Source of the DNA: JANQOH01 sp965201155
Lineage (GTDB): Bacteria; Pseudomonadota; Alphaproteobacteria; UBA7887
Reading direction: 5' to 3'
NCBI GenBank assembly: GCA_965201155.1
Contig: OZ241752.1
Coordinates: forward strand, 2,108,001-2,172,000
Length of the DNA stretch: 64,000 bases
Positions within the stretch are counted from its first letter, which is position 1. Every line of letters starts with the position of its first letter. The notes beneath the pieces are model-generated. The model had not been told where the DNA came from and did no database searches. It was given only the letters and a program-made list of their open reading frames with translations. A program made the position numbers and the translations under genes. Shown piece by piece: positions 32,493 through 41,712 of the stretch.

Positions 32493-35400
32493 TGAACCTG
32501 ATCCAGGGAGCCATTCAGCGCCCCATCGCGGTGCTTGCCGCGGTGATGATGGTTATCATCTTCGGTCTGCTGGCATTGCAGCGCATTCCCATTCAATTGG
32601 CGCCGGACGTGAACAAGCCGGTGATTACCGTGCTGACCTATTGGCCGGGCGCTTCGCCCTATGAGGTGGAGCGTGAAATTCTCAACCGCCAGGAAGAAAA
32701 ACTTCGCGGTATTGAAGGGCTGGTGGAAACCGAGGGAACGGCGCAGGACGGGCGCGCGGAAATCAAGCTGCAGTTTGCGCTGGGCATCAATATGGACCGC
32801 GCCGTGCTGCTGGTCTCCAACCGTCTCGACCAAGTGGAGGAATATCCCGACGAAGCGCTGCGGCCGACAATCTCCACCACCGGCCTGAGCGACAATCCCA
32901 TCGCCTGGTTCATCATCACCCGCACGCCGGGCAATGACCGCCCGGTGGAGAGCTATGGCGACTTCGTGGAGGATGTGATCCAGGAGCGTCTCGAGCGCGT
33001 CAGGGGCGTTGCTGCATCGAACCTTTACGGCGGCAGCGAGCGTGAAATGCGCGTCGTTATCGATCCCGACCTGATGGCGCGTTACGGCCTGACGGTCGAC
33101 GATGTGGTTTTCGCACTGCGGTCGGCCAATGCATCCGTGTCCGCTGGTGATGTCGAGGAAGGCAAGCGCCGCTATGTGGTGCGCGCGGAGGGCGAATTCG
33201 AGACCATCGAGCAGGTGCGCAAGGTGGTGCTGACGAGCGAGGAAAGCCTCATCACCGGCCGCATCGGGCGCGTGACCGTGGGCGATATCGCCGAGGTCCG
33301 GTTCGACTACAAGGAGCCGCGCGCGAATATTCGCTTCCTCGCCGAAGAGTCACTGGCGGTGAACGCGGTGCGCAGCAATGGCGCCAATGTCATCGAGACG
33401 ATGGAAGGGATCGCCGAGGCGGTCGAGGAACTGAGCGAATCGGCGCTGCCCGAGGCCGGGCTGATCATGCGCCAGGTCTATGATGAAACGATCTACATCA
33501 AGTCCTCGATCTCGCTGGTGCGCCAGAACATATGGGTTGGCGGTACGCTGGCGGCGATCATATTGCTGATCTTCCTGCGTTCGGTGCGGGCGACGCTGGT
33601 GGTCTCGCTGGCGATTCCGATTTCCGTGGTGGCGGCCTTTGTCGCCATGGCGGCGATGGGCCGCTCCATCAATGTCATTTCGCTGGCGGGCATCGCCTTC
33701 GCTGTCGGCATGGTTGTCGATGCGGCAATTGTGGTGCTCGAAAATATCTATCGTCACCGGGAACTCGGGCTGAGACCTGTGGAGGCCGCCTTCAAGGGCG
33801 CGACGCAGGTATGGAGCGCCGTCATGGTGTCGGCGCTCACCACCGTTCTGGTGTTCATCCCCATCCTGATCATGGAACTGGAGGCGGGGCAGTTGTTCCG
33901 CGACATTGCCGTGGCGATTTCGGTGGCGGTGCTGGCCTCGCTGGTAGTGTCGATCACGGTCATCCCGGCCCTGTCGAACGTGCTGCTCAGGCGTGCCATT
34001 GTCACCGAGACGCGTATCCGCCTGCCGCTGATCGACCATTTTGCGCGGCTCGTCGCCGCAGCAATCATGGGTTATGCGTGGTTGGTGATCCGGTCGCGCG
34101 CCCTGGCGCTGGTGTGCATCGGCGGTTTGATCGTCGGCACGGGTCTTGTCACTTGGCAGTTGATGCCCAAGCTGGAATATCTGCCGGCGGGCAACCGCAA
34201 CTTGATCTTCGGCATCATGATCCCGCCACCGGGATACAATCTGGACACGATGACGGAAATCGGTCGCCGGGTGGAAAACCGCGTGCGGCATCTGTGGGGC
34301 AGCGAGACCGGGGCCGAGCCGGACCCGGGCGGACCGCCGAAAATCCGCAATTATTTCTTCGTTGCATTTCCGTCACGCACTATTTTTGGCGCTGGGACCT
34401 ATCCGGAGACTGCGGACCGCGTGTCGGAACTCATTCCCATCCTCCAGCAATCGTTGGCGGGAGAACCAGGAACGATCGGATTCTTCACCCAGCCCAGCCT
34501 GTTCGACCGCGACATTTCCGGCGGGCGCGCCATCAAGCTGGATATTTCCGGCCCCGACCTCGAAGACGTGGTGCAGGTTTCGCAACAGGCATTCGGTTTG
34601 ACCATGGCCGCCCTGCCGCGCCAGAATGGCAACCAGGTTCGCCCCATACCAGGGATCGAACTCGGATCGCCGGAACTGCGCGTGGTGCCGGACCGCGTGC
34701 GGCTGGCAGATAACGGCGTTTCAGCGCAGGCGTTGGGGCTGAGTATCGACGCCTTCAATGACGGATTGCGTGTGGATGAGATCACTGTTGACGGCCGTCG
34801 CACCGATCTCACGCTGCGCGGCCCCGAGGACAAGATCGACCGCACCCAGGGAATCAACAATTTGCCGGTGGTTACTGCCACCGGGCAGATATTACCGGTG
34901 CAAATGCTCGCCGATGTGCAACTGACCTCGGGGCCGACGGAAATCCGCCACCTCGAGCGGGAGCGCACCATCACGCTGGTAATCGGTCCGGCGCCGGAAA
35001 TCTCGCTTGAAGAGGCGATCGAGATCGTCCAGTCGCAAGTGATCGAAAAATTGCAGGCGGGGGGCCTGCCTTCGGGCGTGCGGTTACGCATGTCCGGCTC
35101 CGCCGCGCAGCTCGACGTAACCTTCGACGCCATGGTTACCAATCTGATCGTCGCGGTGATCATCGTCTATCTGCTGATGGCAGTGCTGTTCGAGAGTTTC
35201 CTCTATCCGTTCATCATCATGCTGTCGGTGCCGTTGGCGACTGCCGGCGGCATGATCGGGCTGTTCATGCTCAACATCTATCTGGCCGCGTCGGGCAAGA
35301 TGCAACCGCTGGATATGCTCACCATGCTGGGGTTCATAATCCTCGTCGGAATTGTGGTGAACAACGCGATCCTGCTTGTCGATCAGACGCTCAAGCTTAT

Positions 35401-35713
35401 TCGCGATGAAGGGATGCGACCGGACGAGGCAATTCTCGAATCCACACGCAACCGATTACGGCCCATTTTCATGTCCACCCTGACCAGTATTTTCGGCATG
35501 ATGCCGCTGGTTCTGGTGCCGGGTGCGGGGTCGGAACTCTATCGCGGCCTGGGGTCGGTGGTGGTTGGCGGCCTGTCGCTTTCCGCGGCGCTCACCCTGC
35601 TTATCATTCCAGCGCTGTTGTCGGTCTTCATTCCCAAACATGCCGCGCCGCGCGCGGAAGCGGACGAAGATACGCTGGTGCTGCAACCAGCCGCTGCCGG
35701 CGCCGCCGAATAA
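32492..35713 (+). CDS. RND-family efflux pump permease
   Basis: A 1073-residue inner-membrane pump of the AcrB type. It has the expected twelve helices and two large periplasmic loops: IQRPIAVLAAVMMVIIFGLLA as helix 1, DVNKPVITVLTYWPGASP after it, GMVVDAAIVVLENIYRH in helix 4 carrying one proton-relay Asp where AcrB has two, and a second hydrophobic half from about 880. Length is normal. Substrate (drugs, lipids or metals) is not apparent. It is coupled to the adaptor by an overlapping start. Confidence 0.94.
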   Translation: MNLIQGAIQRPIAVLAAVMMVIIFGLLALQRIPIQLAPDVNKPVITVLTYWPGASPYEVEREILNRQEEKLRGIEGLVETEGTAQDGRAEIKLQFALGINMDRAVLLVSNRLDQVEEYPDEALRPTISTTGLSDNPIAWFIITRTPGNDRPVESYGDFVEDVIQERLERVRGVAASNLYGGSEREMRVVIDPDLMARYGLTVDDVVFALRSANASVSAGDVEEGKRRYVVRAEGEFETIEQVRKVVLTSEESLITGRIGRVTVGDIAEVRFDYKEPRANIRFLAEESLAVNAVRSNGANVIETMEGIAEAVEELSESALPEAGLIMRQVYDETIYIKSSISLVRQNIWVGGTLAAIILLIFLRSVRATLVVSLAIPISVVAAFVAMAAMGRSINVISLAGIAFAVGMVVDAAIVVLENIYRHRELGLRPVEAAFKGATQVWSAVMVSALTTVLVFIPILIMELEAGQLFRDIAVAISVAVLASLVVSITVIPALSNVLLRRAIVTETRIRLPLIDHFARLVAAAIMGYAWLVIRSRALALVCIGGLIVGTGLVTWQLMPKLEYLPAGNRNLIFGIMIPPPGYNLDTMTEIGRRVENRVRHLWGSETGAEPDPGGPPKIRNYFFVAFPSRTIFGAGTYPETADRVSELIPILQQSLAGEPGTIGFFTQPSLFDRDISGGRAIKLDISGPDLEDVVQVSQQAFGLTMAALPRQNGNQVRPIPGIELGSPELRVVPDRVRLADNGVSAQALGLSIDAFNDGLRVDEITVDGRRTDLTLRGPEDKIDRTQGINNLPVVTATGQILPVQMLADVQLTSGPTEIRHLERERTITLVIGPAPEISLEEAIEIVQSQVIEKLQAGGLPSGVRLRMSGSAAQLDVTFDAMVTNLIVAVIIVYLLMAVLFESFLYPFIIMLSVPLATAGGMIGLFMLNIYLAASGKMQPLDMLTMLGFIILVGIVVNNAILLVDQTLKLIRDEGMRPDEAILESTRNRLRPIFMSTLTSIFGMMPLVLVPGAGSELYRGLGSVVVGGLSLSAALTLLIIPALLSVFIPKHAAPRAEADEDTLVLQPAAAGAAE

Positions 35714-35790
35714 CCCGCGAAACGTGGGGTAACGCGAGGGGGAGCAGCAGAACGCGCAGTGATCCGGAGCGAATGATGCGGCGCGGCCGT

Positions 35791-36831
35791 TCATTCGCGG
35801 TCGGACACGCCCGCTTCCGCAAATGTGGCCATGCCGGCATGTGCGGCCAGCGCCGCCTTCACCAGCAGCGCTGCGAGCACGGCGCCGGAGCCTTCCCCCA
35901 GCCGCAAGCCCAGATCAAGCAGGGGAGTGAGGCCCAACCGCTGCAGCAGGCGGCCATGCGCCGCCTCTGCGGAGCAATGGCCGGCCAGGCAATGATCCAG
36001 CGCACCAGGTGCTGCGCGCGCCAGCACGGCGGCCGCAGCGCAGCATATGAAGCCGTCCAGCAGCACGGGCACCTTCTTGCAGCGCGCGCTGAGCACAGCG
36101 CCGGCCAGCGCGGCGAGTTCGCGCCCGCCCAGCCGCCGCAGCGCTTCCAGCGGGTGCGCCAGCGCGGCGCCGTGGCGCGCCAGTCCGTCCGCCGCCACTG
36201 CCTGCTTGCGCGCAAGGCCGGCGTCGTCAACGCCGGTGCCGCGCCCCGTCCAGTCTTCGGGTGCGCCGCCGAACAGTGCGAGGCATAAGGCCGCCGCCGC
36301 AGTGCTGTTGCCGATCCCCATTTCGCCGAGACACAACAGGTCGGCGGCGGGGTCTACCTGGTTGAAACCCATGCTGAAAGCGGCGGCGCAGTCTTCTTCA
36401 CTCATCGCGGGTTGTTCGGTGAAATCCGCTGTAGGCGAAGCGAGCGCCAGCGGCGTCACCGTCAGTTCTGCGCCGGCGATGTCGCAAAGCTGGTTGATTG
36501 CCGCTCCGCCGGCAGCGAAATTCGCTACCATCTGCGCCGTCGCGGCAGCGGGATAGGCAGAAACGCCGCGCGCCGCGACACCGTGATTGCCGGCAAACAG
36601 CAGTGTCTGGATACAGTCCGCACGCGCCGGATGGCGGCCTTGCCAAGCCGCCGTCCACTCGGCGATATCTTCAAGCCGTCCCAGCGAACCCGGTGGTTTG
36701 GTCAACTGCGCAGTGCGCGTGCGCGCCGCCCCTGCCGCCTGCCGGTCCGGCCCGGGCAAAGCAGCCAAGAGGCGGCGAACAGAGTTGAAATCCGGGAAAT
36801 TCGTCCCGTGCGATGGGTCGGCGCCAGTCAT
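35791..36831 (-). CDS. cobT: Nicotinate-nucleotide-dimethylbenzimidazole phosphoribosyltransferase
   Basis: A 346-residue CobT, which activates dimethylbenzimidazole for cobalamin lower-ligand assembly. Seen: TKPPGSLGRLEDIAEW near the N-terminus, LLFAGNHGVAARGVSAYP, GEMGIGNSTAAAAL, and the C-terminal GLRLGEGSGAVLA with the catalytic glutamate. No good ribosome binding site is visible. An in-frame extension to 36891 is open, but the ATG at 36831 fits the family length. No other cobalamin gene is in the window. A strong G/C hairpin (36883-36908) lies upstream. Confidence 0.93.
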   Translation of the reverse strand: MTGADPSHGTNFPDFNSVRRLLAALPGPDRQAAGAARTRTAQLTKPPGSLGRLEDIAEWTAAWQGRHPARADCIQTLLFAGNHGVAARGVSAYPAAATAQMVANFAAGGAAINQLCDIAGAELTVTPLALASPTADFTEQPAMSEEDCAAAFSMGFNQVDPAADLLCLGEMGIGNSTAAAALCLALFGGAPEDWTGRGTGVDDAGLARKQAVAADGLARHGAALAHPLEALRRLGGRELAALAGAVLSARCKKVPVLLDGFICCAAAAVLARAAPGALDHCLAGHCSAEAAHGRLLQRLGLTPLLDLGLRLGEGSGAVLAALLVKAALAAHAGMATFAEAGVSDRE

Positions 36832-36882
36832 CGGCCGACAATATACCTGCCGCGGCAGTTGCGGTAGCTCTGTCAACATAAT

Positions 36883-36908
36883 GGGGGGCAACCTGGCGGA
36901 AGCCCCCC
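36883..36908 (-). repeat. GGGGGGC/GCCCCCC hairpin upstream of cobT
   Basis: GGGGGGC (36883-36889) is the exact reverse complement of GCCCCCC (36902-36908) with 12 bases between. It lies after the stop of the broken GMC oxidoreductase gene and before the cobT start, both on the minus strand. No T-run follows, so it may be a weak terminator, a transcript stabiliser or an attenuator. I looked for cobalamin riboswitch landmarks and found none. Confidence 0.5.
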
Positions 36909-36962
36909 AAGGCCCGACAGATGGCTGACAGTCCGTCGGGGTTCGACACCGAGTTCCCAGCG

Positions 36963-38528
36963 CTACAATGCGCCGCTGTTCACTTCCCCGGTAATATATT
37001 CAGCTTGCCGGATGGCCAGCGCCACGATGGTCAGGGTCGGATTGGCGGCGGCGCCCGTTGTCATCACCGACCCATCCGAAACGAACAGGTTCGGCACATC
37101 ATGGGCGCGGCCCCAGCGATCGACCACCCCGTCCTCGGGATTTTCGCTCATCCGGCAGGTACCGAGATTGTGCGTCGAAGGATAGGGCGGAGTCCGATGA
37201 TGGCCGACGGCGCCGACCGCTTCATACATCTTTTCGGCGCGCTCATAGGCATGGTTCCGCATGGCGATGTCGTTGGGATGATCGTCGAAATGGACATTCG
37301 CCACCGGCAGATCCTACTGGTCGCGCACCGAGTCGGAAAGGGTGATGCGGTTTGTCGCCTGCGGCATATCCTCGCCGACGATCCACAACCCGGCAATATT
37401 GGCGTATGCGTCGATCATTGCGGTGAAATCCGCACCCCACGCGCCGGGCTCGATGAAGCTCGAGAGGAATGCCGGCCCGAGCGACAGGGTTTCCATATAG
37501 TACCCGCCGACGAAACCCCGCGACGGGTCGTTCTTCACTTCGTCGGCAAGGAACCCGGCCATGGTTTCACCGCGGAACATATGCACCGGCTTGTCGAACC
37601 GTGCATAGACGGAACCCGTCATATGCCGCATATAGTTGCGGCCCACCTGGTCGGAACTGTTCGCCAGCCCGTTGGGGAACATGGAGCTGGCGCTCAACAG
37701 CAGCAGGCGCGGGGTTTCGATCGAATTACCTGCCATGCACACCGCACGGGCGGCTTGCCGCTGCAGATTGCCGTCCGCATCGACATACAGAACAGCGTCG
37801 ACCTTGCCGGAATCATCATGGGTGATCTTCACCGCATGGGATTGCGGGCGCAGGTCGAGGAGTCCCGTCTCAAGCGCGCGCGGAATTTCGCGAACCCGGG
37901 TGTTCCATTTGGAGCCATTCTTGTCACCCTGGAAGTTGAATCCGTCCTGGATCGAACCGGGGCGTCCGTCATAGGGTTCGGCGTTCGTCGCATAGGGGCC
38001 GGTAGCATAGTTCTTGTATCCGACCCGCTCGGCGCCGTTTGCGAACATCTTGTAATTGTTGTTCGCCGGCAGGGGCGGACGCCCATGGCGGTGGGTTGAT
38101 CCCATGGCCATCTCGGCCTTGTCGTAATAGGGCGCCATGTCCTCCAGTGAAATCGGCCAGTCGAGCAGGGTTGCACCTGCGACCTCGCCATAAGTCGACC
38201 GAGCCTTGAACTCATAGTCGAGGAAGCGCGGGGTGGCGCCAGCCCAGTGAGTTGTGGTCCCGCCGACGGCCTTGACCAGCCATGCCGGCACGCCGGGGAA
38301 ATCCTTGGCGACGCGCCATGATCCGCTGGTCGTACGCGGGTCAAGCCATGCCATCTGAATGAACGACTCCCACTCGTCATTCACATAGTCTTCACGTTTC
38401 AGGTAGGGCCCGGCTTCGAGAACGACGCAGGGAACGCCGGCCTTGGTAAACTCATAGGCCATTGTCCCGCCGCCGGCACCGGAGCCGATGATGATGATTG
38501 CAGCTTCGTCATTTGCGATCCTGGTCAT
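36963..38528 (-). pseudogene. GMC-type flavin oxidoreductase broken by an in-frame TAG
   Basis: A 521-codon GMC-family dehydrogenase (the type that pairs with a gluconate-dehydrogenase-like subunit 3). FAD motif IIIGSGAGGGTMAYEFTKAG at the start; VGGTTTHWAGATPRF; GNSIETPRLLLLS; and the C-terminal active site HNLGTCRM and NPTLTIVALA. All of this is in one frame, but codon 405 or so is TAG (37314-37316), followed by DLPVANVHFDDHPND, which is the exact family continuation. A stop by mutation of a Tyr or Trp codon is the likeliest reading. Sequencing error or programmed readthrough cannot be excluded. AAGGGGC precedes the ATG. Confidence 0.85.
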
Positions 38529-38530
38529 CA

Positions 38531-39074
38531 CTAGGCCCCTTGTTCCGTAATCCGCGGCTCCGGCAGCCAGTCGAGATCGTTGAAACCGCGATTGATGTAT
38601 CCGCCCTGGTCAAAGCTCGGCCCCTCATAGCCCAGCAGTTCCCAGACCTCCTTGTCATTGTAGAGAGCGACTACCGCACCGCCCCGCTCCGAAGAATCCC
38701 GAATCTTCGATGCTCTTTAGATATTCGGTCGCCGCCGCGTCATCGAGCTGCGCGAAACCGTTGTCGGCAAGGCTCTGCAGCCCGTCGGCGGACGCCATCT
38801 TTTGCGCCGGCGTCTTGTTTGCCGCGCCGAACACTGCATCCGCCGTTCGCTCATAGGGGCCGTCGCCAAAGCGGGCATGCGGATACATGACCCGGATCAT
38901 GCGGATGATCAGCGCGCGTTCTGCGGGGGCCGCGCCGAGAACGATCGGTGCACCGGCGGCGCCCTGAGCGGACGCAGCCTTGCTGCTGACAACCGCTATA
39001 TCACCGGCAATGGTTGGCCCGAACAGCGCCGCCGAAGCGGTTCCGAGCAGCAGAGACCGTCGTGACAGGTCCAT
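38531..39074 (-). pseudogene. Gluconate 2-dehydrogenase subunit 3-family protein, frameshifted
   Basis: The small subunit that accompanies GMC dehydrogenases, with a Tat signal LSRRSLLLGTASAALF at the start (ATG at 39074, GGAAG upstream). The frame reads to EDSGFFGAG and then goes out of phase at about 38683, in a GGGGC run. One frame over it continues GAVVALYNDKEVWELLGYEG, then SFDQGGYINRGFNDLDWLPE, and ends at TAG 38531. The length from start to stop is one base over a multiple of three, so there is one extra base. The stop overlaps the GMC start, so the two formed one operon. With the TAG in the partner gene, the module appears inactive. Confidence 0.82.
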
Positions 39075-39384
39075 TCTTCCAATCCCCCTGAATTCCGGCA
39101 ATATCGGCAGCGCCCCCTGCACAGCACGGTCTCCCACGGCGCAGAAGCGACCCTGGAGGAGATCGTACAGCGTTCGCTTTCGATATTGCGCCTAACTCGC
39201 ATTCTCATTGCGACTGGTTCTCATTCGTAGTGGGAAATGGGACATACTGTCAACAGCAGCCAGGATGGCGGGGTTGAAATTCGCGCATGCGCTGCGTCGG
39301 GCCGCGGGTCCGTGCGATTTGCGCGCGGTCCGCAGGTGCAGGCGGACCGCCTGCGCGCGAGCCCGACGGGATGCCGTCAGGGCG
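39075..39384. other. Intergenic region with direct repeats and a palindrome
   Basis: About 310 bases upstream of the broken dehydrogenase operon and downstream of the enolase-superfamily gene. Two exact TTCTCATT direct repeats occur at 39202-39209 and 39218-39225, 16 bases apart, about 130 bases before the ATG of the subunit 3 gene; these could be regulator sites. A perfect GCAGGCGG-A-CCGCCTGC dyad lies at 39338-39354, about 30 bases past the enolase-superfamily stop, a possible transcript end without a T-run. I see no gene. Confidence 0.5.
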
Positions 39385-40602
39385 TCACGGCCAAACCGGG
39401 TCCGGTTCCATTTGGGGGAAGACCGGCCCGTCATAGGGGTGGGCCTCCGCGACCTCTTCGTCGAGTTCGACGCCGATCCCCGGCGCGGTCGGCGGAATGA
39501 TCCGGCCTTCCTGCCAGATGATCGGCTCTTTCAGGATTTCCGCATAAAACCCGTCAAAGCGCTCGATGCTTTCCTGAATCAGGAAGTTCGGGCTGCATGT
39601 GCCGATCTGGATGTTGGCGGCCGCTTCCATCGGCCCGCAATAGAGGTGCGGGGCGATGGATACGTAATGCGCTTCCGCCATGCCGGCGATTTTCTTTGCT
39701 TCAAGCAGTCCGCCCACGCGCGCGAGCGCCGGTTGAATGGTCGCTGCGGCTTGCGCCTGCAGGAGCGGCGCAAACTCATATTTTGTGGCCAGCCGCTCGC
39801 CGGTAGCCACGGGGATCGAGGTGGCGCGCGCCACTCTCGCCATTTCGGCGATGTTTTCCGGCGGCACCGGTTCCTCGAACCAGAGCGGATGAAACGGCTC
39901 GAGGCGTTTTGCCAGCGCGATGGCCGCCGAGGCGGTCGGCTGGCCATGCGTGCCGATCAGCAGGTCGCACCGGCTGCCCACCGCCTCGCGCATATTGCGG
40001 GTCATGAGTTCCGCATTGTCGAGCGCCTGCAGCGACAATTGTCTCGGGTCGAACGACCCCATCGGCATGATCGGGTCATATTTCAGCGCGGTGAAGCCCA
40101 TCGCGACGTACTCTGCGGCGCGCTGCGGCCCGGCTTCCGGATCGCCGAATATATTGGCGATCTCAAGCGGATCATCGCTGTCCGCCTCTGCTGCAGTCGG
40201 CGGGTAGAGATAGGTATAGGAGCGCAGCGTCTCATTCACCTGCCCGCCAAGCAGGTTGTAGACAGGCTGGTCGAGTGCCTTGCCGATTACGTCCCAGCAG
40301 GCGATTTCAAGCCCGCTCAGTACGCCCATCAGCGCATGGTCCGGATGCTGCCCATAGGCGCGGCTGTAGATTCGCCGCCACAGCGTCTCGATACGGAAGG
40401 GATCGGCGCCGATAACATGCTGTTCCGCCACATCCTCGATCATGCGGCAGGTGACGCGCGGGCTGAACGGGACGCCATACGCCTCTCCATAGCCATGCAA
40501 CCCGTTATCCGTCGTGAGACGGAGAAACACCCAACAGGGTCCACCGCGATGCGGCGGCGGATTGGCGACAGCCCAAGTCCTGACGTCCGTGATTTTCATC
40601 AT
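39385..40602 (-). CDS. Mandelate racemase/muconate lactonizing enzyme family protein
   Basis: A 405-residue enolase-superfamily enzyme, probably an acid-sugar dehydratase. The N-terminal cap contains GEAYGVPFSPR and the barrel follows with LKYDPIMPM, WFEEPVPPENIAEM (metal Glu), IPVATGERLATKYEF and the late IAPHLYCGPMEAAANI with the catalytic histidine. A divalent metal is expected. AAGGA lies upstream of two adjacent ATG codons (40602 and 40599). The gene is alone; its neighbours on the same strand are the broken dehydrogenase genes. Substrate not assignable without comparison. Confidence 0.87.
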   Translation of the reverse strand: MMKITDVRTWAVANPPPHRGGPCWVFLRLTTDNGLHGYGEAYGVPFSPRVTCRMIEDVAEQHVIGADPFRIETLWRRIYSRAYGQHPDHALMGVLSGLEIACWDVIGKALDQPVYNLLGGQVNETLRSYTYLYPPTAAEADSDDPLEIANIFGDPEAGPQRAAEYVAMGFTALKYDPIMPMGSFDPRQLSLQALDNAELMTRNMREAVGSRCDLLIGTHGQPTASAAIALAKRLEPFHPLWFEEPVPPENIAEMARVARATSIPVATGERLATKYEFAPLLQAQAAATIQPALARVGGLLEAKKIAGMAEAHYVSIAPHLYCGPMEAAANIQIGTCSPNFLIQESIERFDGFYAEILKEPIIWQEGRIIPPTAPGIGVELDEEVAEAHPYDGPVFPQMEPDPVWP

Positions 40603-40885
40603 GCGTTCCTTGCTGGATTTCCCACGAGTTCAACTTCCCAAGTGGACGCCGCACTCACCACCATGTTGTTCGACTCATCCGCGATCACGGCATCCTCGCC
40701 GGCTTCCGCCTATGCCAGCAGTCGGGAGAGATCTGTCCTGCCCATGCGGGGATTTACAACACACAAGAGATTTTCGCGCTGAATTTCGGAAAATCGGAAT
40801 CGCGATTCACCAAGGTAGCGGCTGCGGCAAGGTCTTGTATAGTGCGCTCCGTGATCGGAGTGTTTACGCTGCTATGGAGCTTCGC

Positions 40886-41182
40886 ATGGCTGGAAAATTG
40901 CAAGGGGAAGCGTTGGCTGCCGCTGTTGCCGGCCTTGAGGGGTGGGCGCAGGTGAAAGGCCGCGAAGCCATCACCAAGACCTACAGGTTTGACGATTTCA
41001 ACGCCGCATTCGGGTGGATGTGCCGCGTCGCGCTCAAGGCCGAGCGCATGGACCATCACCCGGAATGGTTCAATGTCTATAATCGCGTCGAAGTGACCTT
41101 GGCGAGCCACGATGTAGACGGAGTTAGCGAGCGCGATATTGCATTGGCCGCCTTCATGGATGGCTTGCAGGTGCGCGGGTAG
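40886..41182 (+). CDS. phhB: 4a-hydroxytetrahydrobiopterin dehydratase
   Basis: A 98-residue pterin-4a-carbinolamine dehydratase that recycles the pterin cofactor of aromatic amino acid hydroxylases. The signature ERMDHHPEWFNVYNRVEV (about 55-72) with the paired active-site histidines is intact. The ATG at 40886 has GGAG six bases upstream; an ATG four codons earlier is less likely. No phenylalanine hydroxylase gene is in the window. The 283 bases upstream hold the divergent promoter with the enolase-superfamily gene (a TATAGT near 40839 may be its -10). Confidence 0.92.
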   Translation: MAGKLQGEALAAAVAGLEGWAQVKGREAITKTYRFDDFNAAFGWMCRVALKAERMDHHPEWFNVYNRVEVTLASHDVDGVSERDIALAAFMDGLQVRG

Positions 41183-41213
41183 CTGACTCCTTCGAAATGC
41201 GGCATCCCGCTTC

Positions 41214-41639
41214 GTGATACCCAGAGTGCCGTTCTGGCTGGGCGTTGCGAGTGCGCTGCCATTCGCTGCGGGGGCGCCGGCGATTGCGCTTGGCCCGGAC
41301 TGGCTGCAGGCCACCGCCTATTATCATCTGACGAATTATGCGGCGTTGAATCTGGCGTTTCTCGGCGCCGTGCTGTGGGGGTTTGCGGCGGCGACCGGCG
41401 CGTCAGGGCGCTGGTTTGCGGCGGCGGCGGTTCCGCTGCTGGCAGGCTGGATATCGCTGGCGGCGATTCATCCGGTATTGCGCGCCTTGCTGCTGGTGGG
41501 CGGTTTTGCCGCCGCATTCGCGCTTGACCTGCTGGCCGGCAAAGGGGGAATAGCACCGCGCTGGTATGTGCGTCTGCGCAAGCCGCTGACGGCGGTGACG
41601 CTGGTTTCCCTCGGGGTGATTGCCGTTACCGCGAATTGA
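41214..41639 (+). CDS. DUF3429-family membrane protein
   Basis: A 141-residue integral membrane protein with about four to five hydrophobic segments: VPFWLGVASALPFAAGAPA, YYHLTNYAALNLAFLGAVLWGFA, WFAAAAVPLLAGWISLAA, and ALLLVGGFAAAFALDLLA. The LNLAFLGAVLWGFA stretch and the ending WYVRLRKPLTAVTLVSL are typical of DUF3429 proteins, whose function is unknown. It begins with GTG 31 bases after phhB. Confidence 0.8.
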   Translation: MIPRVPFWLGVASALPFAAGAPAIALGPDWLQATAYYHLTNYAALNLAFLGAVLWGFAAATGASGRWFAAAAVPLLAGWISLAAIHPVLRALLLVGGFAAAFALDLLAGKGGIAPRWYVRLRKPLTAVTLVSLGVIAVTAN

Positions 41640-41712
41640 TGCGCCGTGCCCCCGCATCGCCTATAGTCTGCGCGGCAGCGCCGATCCGCGCCGGAATAAT
41701 GTGGAGAATGTC

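Noticed and set aside
36832..36962. Cobalamin riboswitch upstream of cobT
   Set aside because: The space is only about 130 bases and I see no conserved B12-box-like sequence or the expected multi-stem layout.
37314..37316. TAG read as pyrrolysine or as programmed readthrough
   Set aside because: The family does not use pyrrolysine, no pyl genes or readthrough context are visible, and the partner gene is also broken, so simple decay is more likely.
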